64,000 bases of DNA from NCBI GenBank assembly GCA_963811705.1, contig CAWESL010000007.1, positions 310,001 through 374,000 of the forward strand, given 5' to 3'. The stretch is from DATJPR01 sp963811705. Its GTDB lineage: Bacteria > Bacteroidota > Ignavibacteria > UBA10030 > UBA6906. Positions 8,659 through 18,832 of the stretch are shown here, piece by piece. The notes under the pieces are model-generated. The model did not search any database and was not told the origin of the DNA. It was given only the letters and a program-made list of their open reading frames with translations. How positions within the stretch are numbered: position 1 is the first letter of the stretch; every line of letters begins with the position of its first letter. Made by a program: the position numbers and the translations under genes.

Positions 8659-11096
8659 TTCAGGTGTGATGATGTGGTGGGGAGCCGGAAAACCGTGAGC
8701 GAATTGCCAGGAAACGCACGCACCAGCGATGTCCCGGAGAATTGCACGTTCTCGGTCCTCGGCGACACCTTCGTCGGCTCGGCCAGCGTATTTTCATCCA
8801 AAGGCGACCCCGACGTGAGCACGATGGCTTTGCCGTTCCCCGAAAGCGTTCCGGCGCCCTTCAGGTCGATCTGCGCGGCAGCAGGTTCAGGGGCAGTGTT
8901 CACCACTTTCAGGATGATGTCGCCTGTTTTGTCGTCACGGGATGCACTGGCACAAAGACTCTTGACATTTGCACGAGTATCGCCGACCTCCTGGAGGAGC
9001 TTGCCGTCGAGATACCCCTTTACCGTGTTGCCCCGGATTTCAATCTTGATGTCATACCACCGTCCGGTCTCGATTGTGGCATTGATGCTAGCCGAGGTGA
9101 CACCAATTTCCATAAGATCAACCGAATTCCCATAACCGCCGAGATCCCAACGGACCCGTTCACGCCTGCCCCGATTATGGAAGTAGATCTGGAAACCATT
9201 TTCCCCGGAAAGCTTTTGAGCCTTCAACGTTATGGTGTAGTCTGTCCACGTGGTATCCCCGATAAAAGCAGTAACCCCGGGGGACATTGACGTTTGCCTC
9301 AGGACACCATCCTGAACAGACCATTCGCCTCTCCCGATCTTCGCCCAATCATCAATGTTCTTAGAGAAGTCCGATTGGAACAGGACTGTCCCCTCAGGTG
9401 AGACAACTTTGAGGTCCTTGAACTCTGCCGCATTATTCCATGTCCCGAGACCGATCCGCCCCGACGAATACGGCGCTGTGATTGTCGCGGCGCCCTCAAT
9501 CGTCACAGGCAAGTTCACCGTACCCTGGTTCTTCGCGAACATTTCCTGGACGTAGTAGCTCGGCAGACCGAACCACCGATCGCTGTCGAAGTTAATCAGA
9601 TTGACCGGCCATGCTTTGTGATTCACGTTGCAGAAGAGCGGGGCGTACGACCCCATCACGACCACATCAGAATTCCGCTCCATGCCGGTCATCCACGCAG
9701 CTTCGCCAATTGCGCCCCGCAGGTTTCCGTTCCCAGTGTTTTCCGTTACCGCATATTCGCCGATGAAGATCTTTGGGCCTTTCCGATCGTAGCCGTCGTA
9801 TTTGTTTGCATTCCAGATGAACCATTCGGGATTGCTATAATAGTGTTCATCCACAATCTCCGGCGCCGGATCGTGCGGATGGCCTCCTGCCCATTCATTC
9901 GCGACGAGCACGATGTTCGGATACGTTGCATGAATGGCGTTCGCCATCAGTGCCCAGCGCTCGGCATACGGGGCCTGGCCATTTTCATTCCCTATTTCAA
10001 CATATTTAAGATTGAAGGGCTGGGGATGACCGTTCTTTGCACGCAAACTGCCCCACACGGAATTCACCGGGCCATTGGCATATTCAATTGCGTCCAACGC
10101 ATCCTGCACCCATTGCCCCATTTTGTCGAGGGGTATGACATCCCGCATGGATATGCCCGCGTTGATACAAAAGAGGGGTTCGGCACCCAAATCTTCCGCC
10201 ATCTGCAAATATTCGTGGTAGCCAAGACCATGGGTCGCATTATAGCCCCAGAGGTTCCATAATGGCGTGCGGGTGTCGATAGTCCCGATGGTGTTCTTCC
10301 ACTGATACATGTGGGCAAGGTCGTCACCATCCACCCATGATCCGCCGGGGAAACGCATGAATGTCGGGTGAAGCGCATCGAGGGCCTCAGCGAGATCGAT
10401 GCGCAATCCATGGCTCTTCCACGTGTGCTCGGGCATCAGGGAGACCATGTCCAGATACAACGTGCCGTTTCCTTTTCCGGAGATCTCCAGATGTGCCTTG
10501 GGGTCGCTCCCGGAAGCCGTCAGTTTCGCCGAGGAATATTCCCAAGCGGAGCCGGGGCCCTTGATTTCGCCCGAGGCGAGCGCTTCACCCTTGGAGTTCA
10601 TGATCCGCACAGTGAGGGGGGCGTTGAACCCGTCAGATGTTCGCGCGGCCAATCGAAACGTATAGCGATCGCCTTGGACAATATTCATCCCCCAGTAGCC
10701 TTCATTTTCCAATCGAAACATCCCCCCCGCTTTTACACAGAGGGATTTGCGGTTGAAGGGGTTGAGCGACGGTGTCGGCGGCCTGGTGCGCGCATCAGCG
10801 CTCCAGATTGTTGCTACGCTCTTTCCGTCGAGGATTTCAAATTTCCAGTTTTGGAGCGTGTCTGCATCCTCAAAGGAACGATTGCGGACCAGCTCCGGGT
10901 AAATGCCGCCATCCGCGGAAAGGTTGATGTCTTCAAAGAAGATCCCGAAGAGCGTCGGGGAGATCTTGTGTCCCGGCTTCCCGACGTCCACCGTGATCCT
11001 GGCCGACCCGGATCCGGAGGGTTTGGCAGAGACCGGAGAGGTTGCAGCGCAGAGAACGAGAATCAACAAGGTTCGTGGACCAATTGTTCGCTTCAT
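8655..11096 (-). CDS. GH51 alpha-L-arabinofuranosidase, long multidomain form
   Basis: The product has 813 residues. ATG 11096 follows CGAGGTGAACTA, a good ribosome site, and opens a signal peptide (TLLILVLCAATSPVSA). Order of parts: GH51 N-terminal motif (SPTLFGIFFEDINLSADGGI), a CBM4/9-like sandwich (about 75-200, NEGYWGMNIVQGDRYTF), the TIM barrel with FMRFPGGSW, VEIGNENGQAPYAERW (acid/base Glu of GNE) and IFIGEYAVT (nucleophile Glu), then an inserted LamG/DUF1080-like concanavalin sandwich (about 550-720, FQSDFSKNIDDWAKIGRGEW), and the terminal GH51 beta domain. Removal of arabinofuranosyl side chains is expected. The domain set differs sharply from the short GH51 at 4445-5971. Confidence in family is high. 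Confidence 0.9.
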   Translation of the reverse strand: MKRTIGPRTLLILVLCAATSPVSAKPSGSGSARITVDVGKPGHKISPTLFGIFFEDINLSADGGIYPELVRNRSFEDADTLQNWKFEILDGKSVATIWSADARTRPPTPSLNPFNRKSLCVKAGGMFRLENEGYWGMNIVQGDRYTFRLAARTSDGFNAPLTVRIMNSKGEALASGEIKGPGSAWEYSSAKLTASGSDPKAHLEISGKGNGTLYLDMVSLMPEHTWKSHGLRIDLAEALDALHPTFMRFPGGSWVDGDDLAHMYQWKNTIGTIDTRTPLWNLWGYNATHGLGYHEYLQMAEDLGAEPLFCINAGISMRDVIPLDKMGQWVQDALDAIEYANGPVNSVWGSLRAKNGHPQPFNLKYVEIGNENGQAPYAERWALMANAIHATYPNIVLVANEWAGGHPHDPAPEIVDEHYYSNPEWFIWNANKYDGYDRKGPKIFIGEYAVTENTGNGNLRGAIGEAAWMTGMERNSDVVVMGSYAPLFCNVNHKAWPVNLINFDSDRWFGLPSYYVQEMFAKNQGTVNLPVTIEGAATITAPYSSGRIGLGTWNNAAEFKDLKVVSPEGTVLFQSDFSKNIDDWAKIGRGEWSVQDGVLRQTSMSPGVTAFIGDTTWTDYTITLKAQKLSGENGFQIYFHNRGRRERVRWDLGGYGNSVDLMEIGVTSASINATIETGRWYDIKIEIRGNTVKGYLDGKLLQEVGDTRANVKSLCASASRDDKTGDIILKVVNTAPEPAAAQIDLKGAGTLSGNGKAIVLTSGSPLDENTLAEPTKVSPRTENVQFSGTSLVRAFPGNSLTVFRLPTTSSHLK

Positions 11097-11197
11097 TAGT
11101 TCACCTCGAGTGATGGGTATTTCCGCAGAGCAGCAGCACGCAGAAACCGGCCAGGGCGCGGCCACAGGAGACTGCCCGGACCAACTCCAAGGTCTTG

Positions 11198-11214
11198 AGC
11201 TACGATCCGTAGCT
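11198..11214. other. Small hairpin at the GH43 stop codon
   Basis: AGCTACG (11198-11204), loop ATC, CGTAGCT (11208-11214), touching the TAA of the GH43 gene at 11214-11216. Stem of seven pairs, no T-tract. It may mark an mRNA 3' end or be chance. Confidence 0.3.
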
Positions 11215-12803
11215 TAGTGGGCACTACTCGTCCTGAACCAATCGAAATCGACATAGCCGCCTGTGCTCAGAGAAGCGTAATTGAAGAGACAAAACTTGTT
11301 GCCCGTGAAGATCCTGAGATTGAACTTCATTTGAAGAGCATTCCCGATCTTCACGAAGGACCGGTTATCCAGGCTATAGGAGAACGAGGCCATGCCTGAA
11401 CCGGGTACCGTTTTGCCCCCGTAATACGGTGCAGCGCCGGATCCATGAAGTGCACTCGCGCGCAAATAGAGTGTTGATCCCTCTACTCCCGCGGAATCGA
11501 TGGTCTTGCCATCATTCACCATGATGATGAAGTTCTTCCCGTTTACCCGTTTGACTGCGATGAAGGCGTAGGGATCCTCAAAAATGGCAAGCCCGGCAAT
11601 GTCACCGTCCTTCATATGACTGAAATCCATCTTGGTGGTACCGATGGAGAAGAGCGAATCAGAGTAATACGCGAACATTCTCTGCGTGAGCGTGTTCCGT
11701 GCTTTGGGTAGACTGTCGACCACCGTTGCCGCTTTGAGCCTGAGATATCCCGGTCTCTCCTTCAACGACCACTTCGTCGGAACCGGGTTGTGGTTCCATT
11801 CCCATTGCATCCCGAGTTCCGGCTTATCGAACTCGTCCGAAGTCGGGAGCACCGTGATCGGAGAGGTCTTTCCGACGTTCGGGTTCTTGTAGGTGACGAC
11901 GGCCTTCCCGTCGACCCCCACCATCGGCCAGCCTTCTTTCCACGTGACTGGTTGCAGCGAAGGGAACCGTCCGAGCGGACCGTTGTCGACAAAGAGCATT
12001 GTCCACCATTCGCCCATCGGCGTTTCCACCAGCGCGCCCTGGTGAATCCCGTAGTTCACGCCATGGGTGGTGTCCCGAATGACCACCTGTTCTTCGTACG
12101 GTCCGTAGATGTTGTCCGATCGTAGCGCGGCCTGGAAACCGTCCAGTCCGCCATATGTGCAGTAGAGAAAGTAGAAGCCACTGATCTTGTAGACGTGCGT
12201 CCCCTCAAGTCCCCGGCGGATGTCCCCCGTGAAGACGAGTGAGTCGGGTCCTTTCGGAGCGAAGTTTTTGTCGAGCTCAGTGATGAAAATCTTATTGTAG
12301 CCATGCGCAACATAGATCCTTCCATCGTCGTCGAAGAACAGTCCCGGGTCGTAGAACCCTTTGGGCAATTTCCGAATCTGCCATGGACCTTCGGCCTTCT
12401 CTGCCGTGCAGAGAAATCCGCCTTCGTCAAGGGTGATAAACAACAGGTAGAACTTCCCGTTGTGATACTTCAGACTCGTTGCCCATTGTCCGTGCCCGTA
12501 CCTGTTGCACCCATGCAGGTCATAGCAAGGACTATAATCGAATCGTTGAACAGCGTTGCTGCAGTATTCCCAATTCACAAGATCGCGCGATTTGAGAATT
12601 GTGACACCCGGGAAGACAAACATGGTCGTATTGACCATGTAGTAAGTGGAGTCGACCCGGATGACGTCGGGGTCCGGGAAATCAGCGGGAATCACTGGAT
12701 TGGTATACGTCCCGTCGCCGTTGTCGCTCTGCAATTTCTGAGCAAAAATGTTCGTGGATGACAGGAGCATGAACAGCACTGCTGCTACGAGAATGCTCTT
12801 CAT
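11214..12803 (-). CDS. GH43 beta-xylosidase/arabinofuranosidase with C-terminal beta-sandwich
   Basis: The product has 529 residues from ATG 12803, where the signal peptide begins (MKSILVAAVLFMLLSSTNIFAQ); AAAGGA lies about 11 nt upstream. Upstream in-frame codons belong to the broken esterase gene in another frame and are not included. The five-bladed propeller (about 30-320) opens NPVIPADFPDPDVIRVDSTY with the catalytic base in FPDPD, has DPGLFFDDDGRIYVAHGYNK and LEGTHVYKISG with the likely acid Glu. The remaining 200 residues form the beta-sandwich of GH43 xylosidase-type subfamilies (KERPGYLRLKAATV, NTLTQRMFAYYSDS). These enzymes trim xylose or arabinose from xylo-oligosaccharides. It lies 19 nt after the broken SASA gene. 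Confidence 0.87.
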   Translation of the reverse strand: MKSILVAAVLFMLLSSTNIFAQKLQSDNGDGTYTNPVIPADFPDPDVIRVDSTYYMVNTTMFVFPGVTILKSRDLVNWEYCSNAVQRFDYSPCYDLHGCNRYGHGQWATSLKYHNGKFYLLFITLDEGGFLCTAEKAEGPWQIRKLPKGFYDPGLFFDDDGRIYVAHGYNKIFITELDKNFAPKGPDSLVFTGDIRRGLEGTHVYKISGFYFLYCTYGGLDGFQAALRSDNIYGPYEEQVVIRDTTHGVNYGIHQGALVETPMGEWWTMLFVDNGPLGRFPSLQPVTWKEGWPMVGVDGKAVVTYKNPNVGKTSPITVLPTSDEFDKPELGMQWEWNHNPVPTKWSLKERPGYLRLKAATVVDSLPKARNTLTQRMFAYYSDSLFSIGTTKMDFSHMKDGDIAGLAIFEDPYAFIAVKRVNGKNFIIMVNDGKTIDSAGVEGSTLYLRASALHGSGAAPYYGGKTVPGSGMASFSYSLDNRSFVKIGNALQMKFNLRIFTGNKFCLFNYASLSTGGYVDFDWFRTSSAH

Positions 12804-12822
12804 TGTGACAATGATTCCTTTC

Positions 12823-14793
12823 TTAATGGAGTTCGCTGGTTCTGAAGGGGGTAGCGGGCAAACCTTCCTTATTAAAGAGGTTCGCGCCTTCTGGATTGTT
12901 CGCCCACGCATAGCGCACGGCAACCGGAGTGCGCACCGCATCGGACCAAACCACCACCGTGTTATGCACGATTTTTGCCTGTGCGGGGAAATACTGGTTG
13001 TCAGCGCCACAGAGTTCAAACCACCGCAACGTATCCCCATTTTTTGCAACTAAACCGCCTCCTGCGTTGCTGAATGACAGGATGACAGTTGAACCAAGGA
13101 TCTTCATCGACGAATACACCGGCCCCGAAGACACGATGTGCTTCTCACCATACGCTACTCTCTCTGCCGCGAGCGCCAAACGATAGCCAAGATCCTTCTT
13201 GTCGACGGGATGAATGTCATTCCATTCGCCGATGTCGATGCTGACTGCCATTCCCGTTCGCCGGGATGGACAAGGCTTTCAACTGGCTCTCGCGAAAGAG
13301 CGCCCAATCGTACTTCGTCGTCTCGACGTTCACCTCGACGAAGTTCGGCAGCTGGGCGTAGATGAACGGGAAATTGCCCTGGTGCCAGTTCTTTCTCCAG
13401 TCGCGGATGAGGAATTTGAAAAATCGAAGTGCTCAAAGGCCCGACTTGTGTTCGATTCGCCCTGATACCAGAGAACGCCTTTGATTGTGTACGGAAGCAT
13501 CGGCGCAATCATATTGTTGAAAAGCCCGTCGGGATCTTTCCCAGTAAAGAGACGGTCTTCGAGGGGTTCGGCAGATGCGCCAAGCCGGTAGCGCCAGCGT
13601 CCTTCAAGGTCGATGGTGTCACTCCCTGTAGAGAGATCATACTGCTTTCCCGGCACGAAACCGCCGTGACGAATGTAGCTGATGACACGAACGACGATGG
13701 AGTTCTCGCCCTGTCGCAAGAGATCCGGAGGTACTTTGTAGGCCCGCTGCGCATATTGAGAACCCGTCGTCCCGACGAACTTACCGTTGATGAAAACGGA
13801 ATCCGCATCGGCGATCCTTCCGAGCCTGAGTGTTGCGGGTTTGGAGACCATAGAAGCGGGCACAGCGAAGGTTCTTCTGAACCACACAACGCCGTTGACC
13901 GGGCCGAGTTTTGCATCGGCCCAGTAGCCGGGGAGGCTCATTGTATCCCATCCTGAAAGGGTGAGCGTAGGGTCCCACCAATTATGCAGGGAGTCTTTGT
14001 AGCCTTGGTCGTTCTGCTTCAATTGTCTGTTCCAGTTGCCGACTCTCTCATCATCGAGTTTGTTGAGCCTTCCCAGGAGTCCGGGATCCTTGAATCGCTC
14101 TGCGTCTTCGTAGTATTTCGGGAACTCCTTGATCGATTCCTCGCTGATCCACGCCTCCGTCGATGACCCACCCAGGGACGCATGAATCAGTCCGACCGGT
14201 ACTTTGTATTTCTCGTAGAGGTATTTCGCGAAGAAGTATCCCACTGCGGTGAAGCCGCGCACATTTTTGGGGTTGGCGCGAAGCCACTTCCCGAACTTAT
14301 AGTCTTTTTCGCGGCCCTGGAAACTCGTTCCCGGCACTACCATGAACTGGCGGATGAACGGGTTGTCACTCTGTTCGATTTCATCGTGGTAGACGCTCCC
14401 CAGCCAGCCAAGCATGAGTCCCATATTTGACTGCCCGGAACAGACCCAGACATCGCCAATAACGATATCATTGATGGTGATTGAATTGCTTGCATCGATC
14501 TGCATAACGTACGGTCCGCCCGCTTTCAACTTCGCAAGCATCACGTCCCACTCCCCGTTCTTGTTTGCGGTCGCCGTATAAGTCGAATCGACGAAATGGA
14601 TCGTGACCCTTTCGCCGCCCGACGCCCAGCCCCAAATCCGTACCGGTGCGTCCCGCTGCAGCACCATGCCATCACAGACGAGTTTCGGCAGTCTCACTTC
14701 GCTGAAACCCGCGCTCCACGCGAGTAGGGATAACAGGATCACTTCCGCCGTTCTCGCAGCGATCACGCCGGCAGAACCTTGTCTGATTGTCAT
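12823..14793 (-). pseudogene. Sialate O-acetylesterase-like (SASA/SGNH) esterase, two frameshifts
   Basis: One esterase gene is spread over three frames. The N-terminal part (to about 13420) has a signal peptide, KLVCDGMVLQRDAPVRIWGW, the SGQSNM nucleophile block, an inserted GH2-like jelly roll (VVWFRRTFAVPASMV) and GVLWYQGESN. The middle (about 13255-13425) continues in another frame as FLIRDWRKNWHQGNFPFIYA and LFRESQLKAL. The C-terminal part (12823-13251) has DIGEWNDIHPVDKKDLGYRL, carrying the Asp/His of the catalytic set. The first break fits loss of one T in a T run near 13425; the second fits one extra base near 13262. Intact members deacetylate plant glycans. All catalytic blocks survive, so the damage is recent or a sequencing error. 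TTG 14811 is a less likely start. Confidence 0.8.
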
Positions 14794-14868
14794 CGAGGTA
14801 TTATCCTTCAATCCTTATCTCTGGCACACGCCGATCCGTCGGGACCGCACCACACGCTCTCTCTCTTC

Positions 14869-17487
14869 TCATCGCACTATTGACCGTACTTCCCTCCCGT
14901 CGTATTTCACAGTCCTGTCGGCGGCGGCTGTCATTCCGACGCCTGTCCCGTGATCCGGCGACACAACGACGAGTCGAAATGCCCGTGTCTTCAACATCCC
15001 GGGGAAACTCCCCTGTCGCTTACCAACCGCAAGAGTCCGGGTATTGTCATTCCAGCTGAACGCGATAGTCGAATACCGTCCCGCTTCATAACCGTAGCCG
15101 TCGTTTTCATCTTCATACAACTCGAACCGCCCATCTGCCCCCCTGTAAATGCGCACCTCCAGGGTGTCGTCGGCAGTCTGATCGGCATACTGGACAGGCC
15201 TGCCCATCGGAATGATGGACCCTGCCCTGACCATCAGGGGAATTTCATCAAGAGGCGCGGCCACGTTCACTGTCTGAGCGCCGGCTAAGCGCTTGCCTGT
15301 CCAGAAATCATACCAGAAGGCGTCCGCGGGCAGATAGACACTCCATGCATTGGTGTTGGGTTCGGTGACAGGAGCAACGAGGAACGCATTGCCGAACATA
15401 AACTGATAGCGCTGATTCAGCGCGGATGTGTCGCCGCGGAAATCCATCACCAACGGACGCATGATCGTCGACCCTTCGCGAGTCACCTGCCATGCTTCCG
15501 AATAGATGTACGGGAGGAGACGATAGCGAAGGCCCAACATTTTCCGCATGTTGCCTTCAACTTCCTGCCCGTAATGCCATGGCTCGGTCTCCGTTTGGTA
15601 GCCGTGAATGCGGAAGATCGGGTTGAAGGCACCCCACTGATACCATCGGGTGAGGAGTTCTCCGTATTGTGGGTCGGTGTACTGCGATTTGCCCGGGCGG
15701 AAGAATCCGCCGATGTCGGTTGTCCAATAAGGCAGGCCTGTAATTGTGTAGTCGAGGCCGGCCACGATTTGCCGGCGATACGAGTCCCACGTTCCCCCGA
15801 CATCGCCCGACCAATTGATCGTGCCGTATCGCTGCTGCCCGAGAAATGCAGACCGCGTGAGGATACATACGCGTTTGTCAGATGTCGTTTTGCGTTGCCC
15901 TTCGTACACTGCCCGGCTGACAAACAGCGGGTAGGTGAGGCGATAGAAATCACCGAGGCCAAGGTAGGTCCTCGTGCCTTTCAGGGCATCGTTCTCGGGT
16001 TCAGTAGCATCCATCCACCACGAATCAACGCCGTAGACGAAGAGGTTCTGGTTCAGGGCATTCCAGTGGAATTCCCGGGCCTTGGGGTTCAACATATCAA
16101 CCCAGGGTGTGCCCGGAATAAAGAGGTCCTTCGCGACATACTCCTTGCCGATGTCGGACTTCTTGTCCAGGTTTTCCCAGACGGAGATGGAGAAGTGTGC
16201 ATGCAGATCGTGAATCTTTTTGATGAACGCTGCCGGGTTGGGGTAGTTTGTTTCATCGAACTTCATGACGCCCCATCCGTATTTTCCCCAGTATTGCCAG
16301 TCCTGGACAATAACATCCATGGGGATATTTCTTTTGCGGAATTCACTGACCGTCTCAACGAGGTTTGCGCCTGAGGTGTAGCGTTCACGACACTGCCAGA
16401 AGCCATAGGCCCAACGGGGAAGCATCGGGACATTCCCCGAGAGGTGTCTGTATGTGGCGATCACGCTGTCGGCCGAAGGTCCGTAGAACACGACGTAGTC
16501 CATCAGCTTTGCATTCGGGGAACGGAATGTGGTGAGGTCTCCGTCTTGTTTCCATGATACCTTCGGTGTGTTGCTTGACTTGCAGACCACCTGAATGCTG
16601 TGATTCCCAGCCTTAAGACGCACACGGGCGCAGGCAGTCGGCGGCAGCCAGAAATTGCTGATGTCCAGGCAGGGCGTGCCGTCGACGACGATGAGATGAC
16701 GATTGTCCATATCGCCGAGATTGAGGAACATGGAATACATCCCATCCTCGGGAACGCTGAATTCGCCGAGATACAGTGACTGATTTTGCGATAGCTTTTG
16801 TGTCCCGGACGTCGTAGTAACTTCAGCACTCTTGTCACCCTGCGGAGAGGGCCCATCCTGCTTCTTCAACGGAATGACATTGTCGGCAGGATTGAAGTCC
16901 GTCAGCCCATATTGATGCCAGAGGAGTCCATAACCCTTGTTTGAGTAGACAAAAGGAATTGCGATTTGCGAATTCACCTGCGTGAGACGGCGGACCACAT
17001 TGCGTAGATTGAACTGCCCATCCTGAAATTGCCCCAATCCGAAAAGGTATTCGTCGGCAGGAGATTCGAAACTCTGTTCCGCCATGAAGCACGGTTCGCC
17101 CATTACAGAATCAGGCACCAACTTCCGGGTCCCCGCTCTTTCGCTGAGGAACAATCTTCCCGATCCATCTTCAAAAGAGAGGTCGCCGTCTTGTTTGTCA
17201 ACAGCGACAACCATGCCTTTAAGTCGCACTTTAAGGCTGGATGGTGAATCTGAGACCGCAAACCCCGGCGTTCGAACCGCTGAAGTGAAAACAAGTTCGG
17301 GCACCTGGACGTCACTATCCTTCGAGAACTTGATCCTGACGGCATTGTCAGTCAAGGGACAAATGCTGAGTGTTCCGTCCGACAGGGTGACGGTCACCCT
17401 GTCGGACAGCTGCTCATGCTGTCGCACCGCTTGCGCCAAACACAACGAGGGAAGCAGAAAAACGACCAACCAGAGAATCTGTTTCAT
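14869..17487 (-). CDS. GH31 alpha-xylosidase-like enzyme with PA14 insertion
   Basis: The product has 872 residues from ATG 17487, preceded by GCGAGAGAACA and opening a signal peptide (MKQILWLVVFLLPSLCLAQ). The N-terminal sandwich is interrupted by a PA14 module (about 235-330, LYLGEFSVPEDGMYSMFLNL) just before the GH31 barrel. The barrel has DVIVQDWQYWGKYGWG, DSWWMDATEPE (nucleophile Asp) and NWSGDVGGTWDSY (acid/base Asp), and ends with FELYEDENDGYGYEAGRYST. PA14 at this position is known from Bacteroides and Cellvibrio GH31 alpha-xylosidases acting on xyloglucan, so removal of alpha-1,6-xylose is the best guess. An alternative is alpha-glucosidase activity. It is well conserved across the whole length. 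Confidence 0.88.
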   Translation of the reverse strand: MKQILWLVVFLLPSLCLAQAVRQHEQLSDRVTVTLSDGTLSICPLTDNAVRIKFSKDSDVQVPELVFTSAVRTPGFAVSDSPSSLKVRLKGMVVAVDKQDGDLSFEDGSGRLFLSERAGTRKLVPDSVMGEPCFMAEQSFESPADEYLFGLGQFQDGQFNLRNVVRRLTQVNSQIAIPFVYSNKGYGLLWHQYGLTDFNPADNVIPLKKQDGPSPQGDKSAEVTTTSGTQKLSQNQSLYLGEFSVPEDGMYSMFLNLGDMDNRHLIVVDGTPCLDISNFWLPPTACARVRLKAGNHSIQVVCKSSNTPKVSWKQDGDLTTFRSPNAKLMDYVVFYGPSADSVIATYRHLSGNVPMLPRWAYGFWQCRERYTSGANLVETVSEFRKRNIPMDVIVQDWQYWGKYGWGVMKFDETNYPNPAAFIKKIHDLHAHFSISVWENLDKKSDIGKEYVAKDLFIPGTPWVDMLNPKAREFHWNALNQNLFVYGVDSWWMDATEPENDALKGTRTYLGLGDFYRLTYPLFVSRAVYEGQRKTTSDKRVCILTRSAFLGQQRYGTINWSGDVGGTWDSYRRQIVAGLDYTITGLPYWTTDIGGFFRPGKSQYTDPQYGELLTRWYQWGAFNPIFRIHGYQTETEPWHYGQEVEGNMRKMLGLRYRLLPYIYSEAWQVTREGSTIMRPLVMDFRGDTSALNQRYQFMFGNAFLVAPVTEPNTNAWSVYLPADAFWYDFWTGKRLAGAQTVNVAAPLDEIPLMVRAGSIIPMGRPVQYADQTADDTLEVRIYRGADGRFELYEDENDGYGYEAGRYSTIAFSWNDNTRTLAVGKRQGSFPGMLKTRAFRLVVVSPDHGTGVGMTAAADRTVKYDGREVRSIVR

Positions 17488-17544
17488 TGTTCTCTCGCCT
17501 GTCCAAAGGTGGCTTCTATTTGTGGCCGATGGGATTGCCACTTT

Positions 17545-17612
17545 CTCGCATTGGAAATTCCGAGTTCCGAAATCCCACATGCATTTCCAATTCCGCATTC
17601 CTCATTCATCCG
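17545..17612. repeat. GGAAT-rich intergenic repeat with inverted segment
   Basis: The 179-nt gap between the GH31 and broken CE1 genes holds a low-complexity stretch of GGAAT/CGGAA words. ATTGGAAAT at 17550-17558 is inverted at 17583-17591 (ATTTCCAAT). It resembles the short intergenic CGGAA-type repeats seen in several environmental genomes. No gene or terminator is evident in it. Confidence 0.4.
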
Positions 17613-17666
17613 TCATCTCGAAGCGGTCCGTGTAAGGCGTCTGCCCCCGAATGATGAACTCCCGGT

Positions 17667-18820
17667 TCACTCCTTGAACAAAAGCGGAGCAAATTCTCGA
17701 AGGCTACGTCTCCACGACAGAAACTCGTGAGCGGTTTCCGGCGAAACATAGAAGACACTATTGATGCCGGCGAGTTTCAGCGCCTCGGCATTCGCCTTTG
17801 GGTCGCCGCCGAAGAACCCTGGTCTGTTACCGCCGAGTTCGCGGCTGCCAAAGCTCACGAAGACCAGCTTCACCTTCTCCTTGAAACCCGGGGTTTTGTT
17901 GACATCATCCATCGAGAATGTCCCACCGCTCAACAAGCCCGATCTGCGAGAACTTATCGAGGTTGGCCATGGTGATCATCTTTGTTTCCATTCCGCCCAT
18001 GGAGAGACCCGCCATGGCACGATGGGATTGATCGGCGAGCGTACGGAAGTCGGCATCGACGTAAGGGATAAGCTCGTCGACGAGAACCGTCTGGAATGGT
18101 TTGATGTCGAAATTTCTTATACCGCCGAACTTGAATTTCATTCGTCATGCCATAGGTCATGACAATGAGGAAGGGCTGGCTCTTCCCTTCGGCGATCAGG
18201 TTGTCCATGATCAGATTAGCGTGCCCCTGGTTACTCCACGCGGTTTCATCTTCGCCCCACCCGTGCTGGAGGTACAAAACCGGATATCGCTTCGTCTGAT
18301 CCTTGTCGTAATCCGGTGGAGTGTAGACAAATGCCCGGCGAGAGGTGCCTGTACTCTTTGAGGGGAAGAGAATCTGCTGGACCTTCCCGTGGGGGACATC
18401 CTTGAGGGCGTAGAAGTCCTGGTCCGGAGCGGGGACTTCGACACCGCTTTCCCAGCGGGTAGAGCCATAGAAATTCAACGTGCCCGGATCGTTGAACACT
18501 CCGCCGTCAATCGTGAGATGGTAGTAGTGAAACCCCTTGTCTTCCGGTTTTGCCGTCGTGCCAACCCACGTGGTGTCTGCAGCCTTCGTGAGCTTCGTCC
18601 CTTCCCTTCCGCCAAGACTCGCGATGACACTCTGGGCAAACGGTGCCACAACGCGTAATCGAACATAGCCCTGCGAGTTGACCTGCGGGTACAGCTGACC
18701 GGGCTGGTTCAGCGTGGAGGGTTTGAAGTCTTCCTTGATTGTTGGTTGGTCCGACTGCGCCAAACACAACGACAATGAAATAATCATGAGAACAACGAAG
18801 GCGAGAACATGCCGTCTCAT
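17667..18820 (-). pseudogene. CE1 esterase, tandem copy with two +1 frameshifts
   Basis: Three frames together make one esterase like the intact neighbour at 18833-20014. The N-terminal part (18140-18820) has a signal peptide, the beta-sandwich module and YPVLYLQHGWGEDETAW. A frame change near 18145, explained by one extra A, leads to FKFGGIRNFDIKPFQTVLVD and AMAGLSMGGMETK with the nucleophile serine. A second extra base near 17938 leads to LSGGTFSMDDVNKTPGFKEK, SFGSRELGG and the final WRRSLREFAPLLFKE. All catalytic elements remain. An intact version would remove acyl groups from hemicellulose. Either the tandem copy is decaying or the sequence has two errors. It starts 12 nt after the intact copy stops. 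Confidence 0.85.
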
Positions 18821-18832
18821 AGCTTTTCTCCT

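Noticed and set aside
11097..11213. Possible small gene in the gap between the long GH51 and GH43 genes
   Set aside because: Open codons here are simply the out-of-context upstream extension of the GH51 frame; the ribosome site and signal peptide place the GH51 start at 11096.
13155..13508. Separate 117-codon gene within the SASA region
   Set aside because: It is an off-frame reading of the SASA gene; the family sequence lies in the other two frames at these positions.
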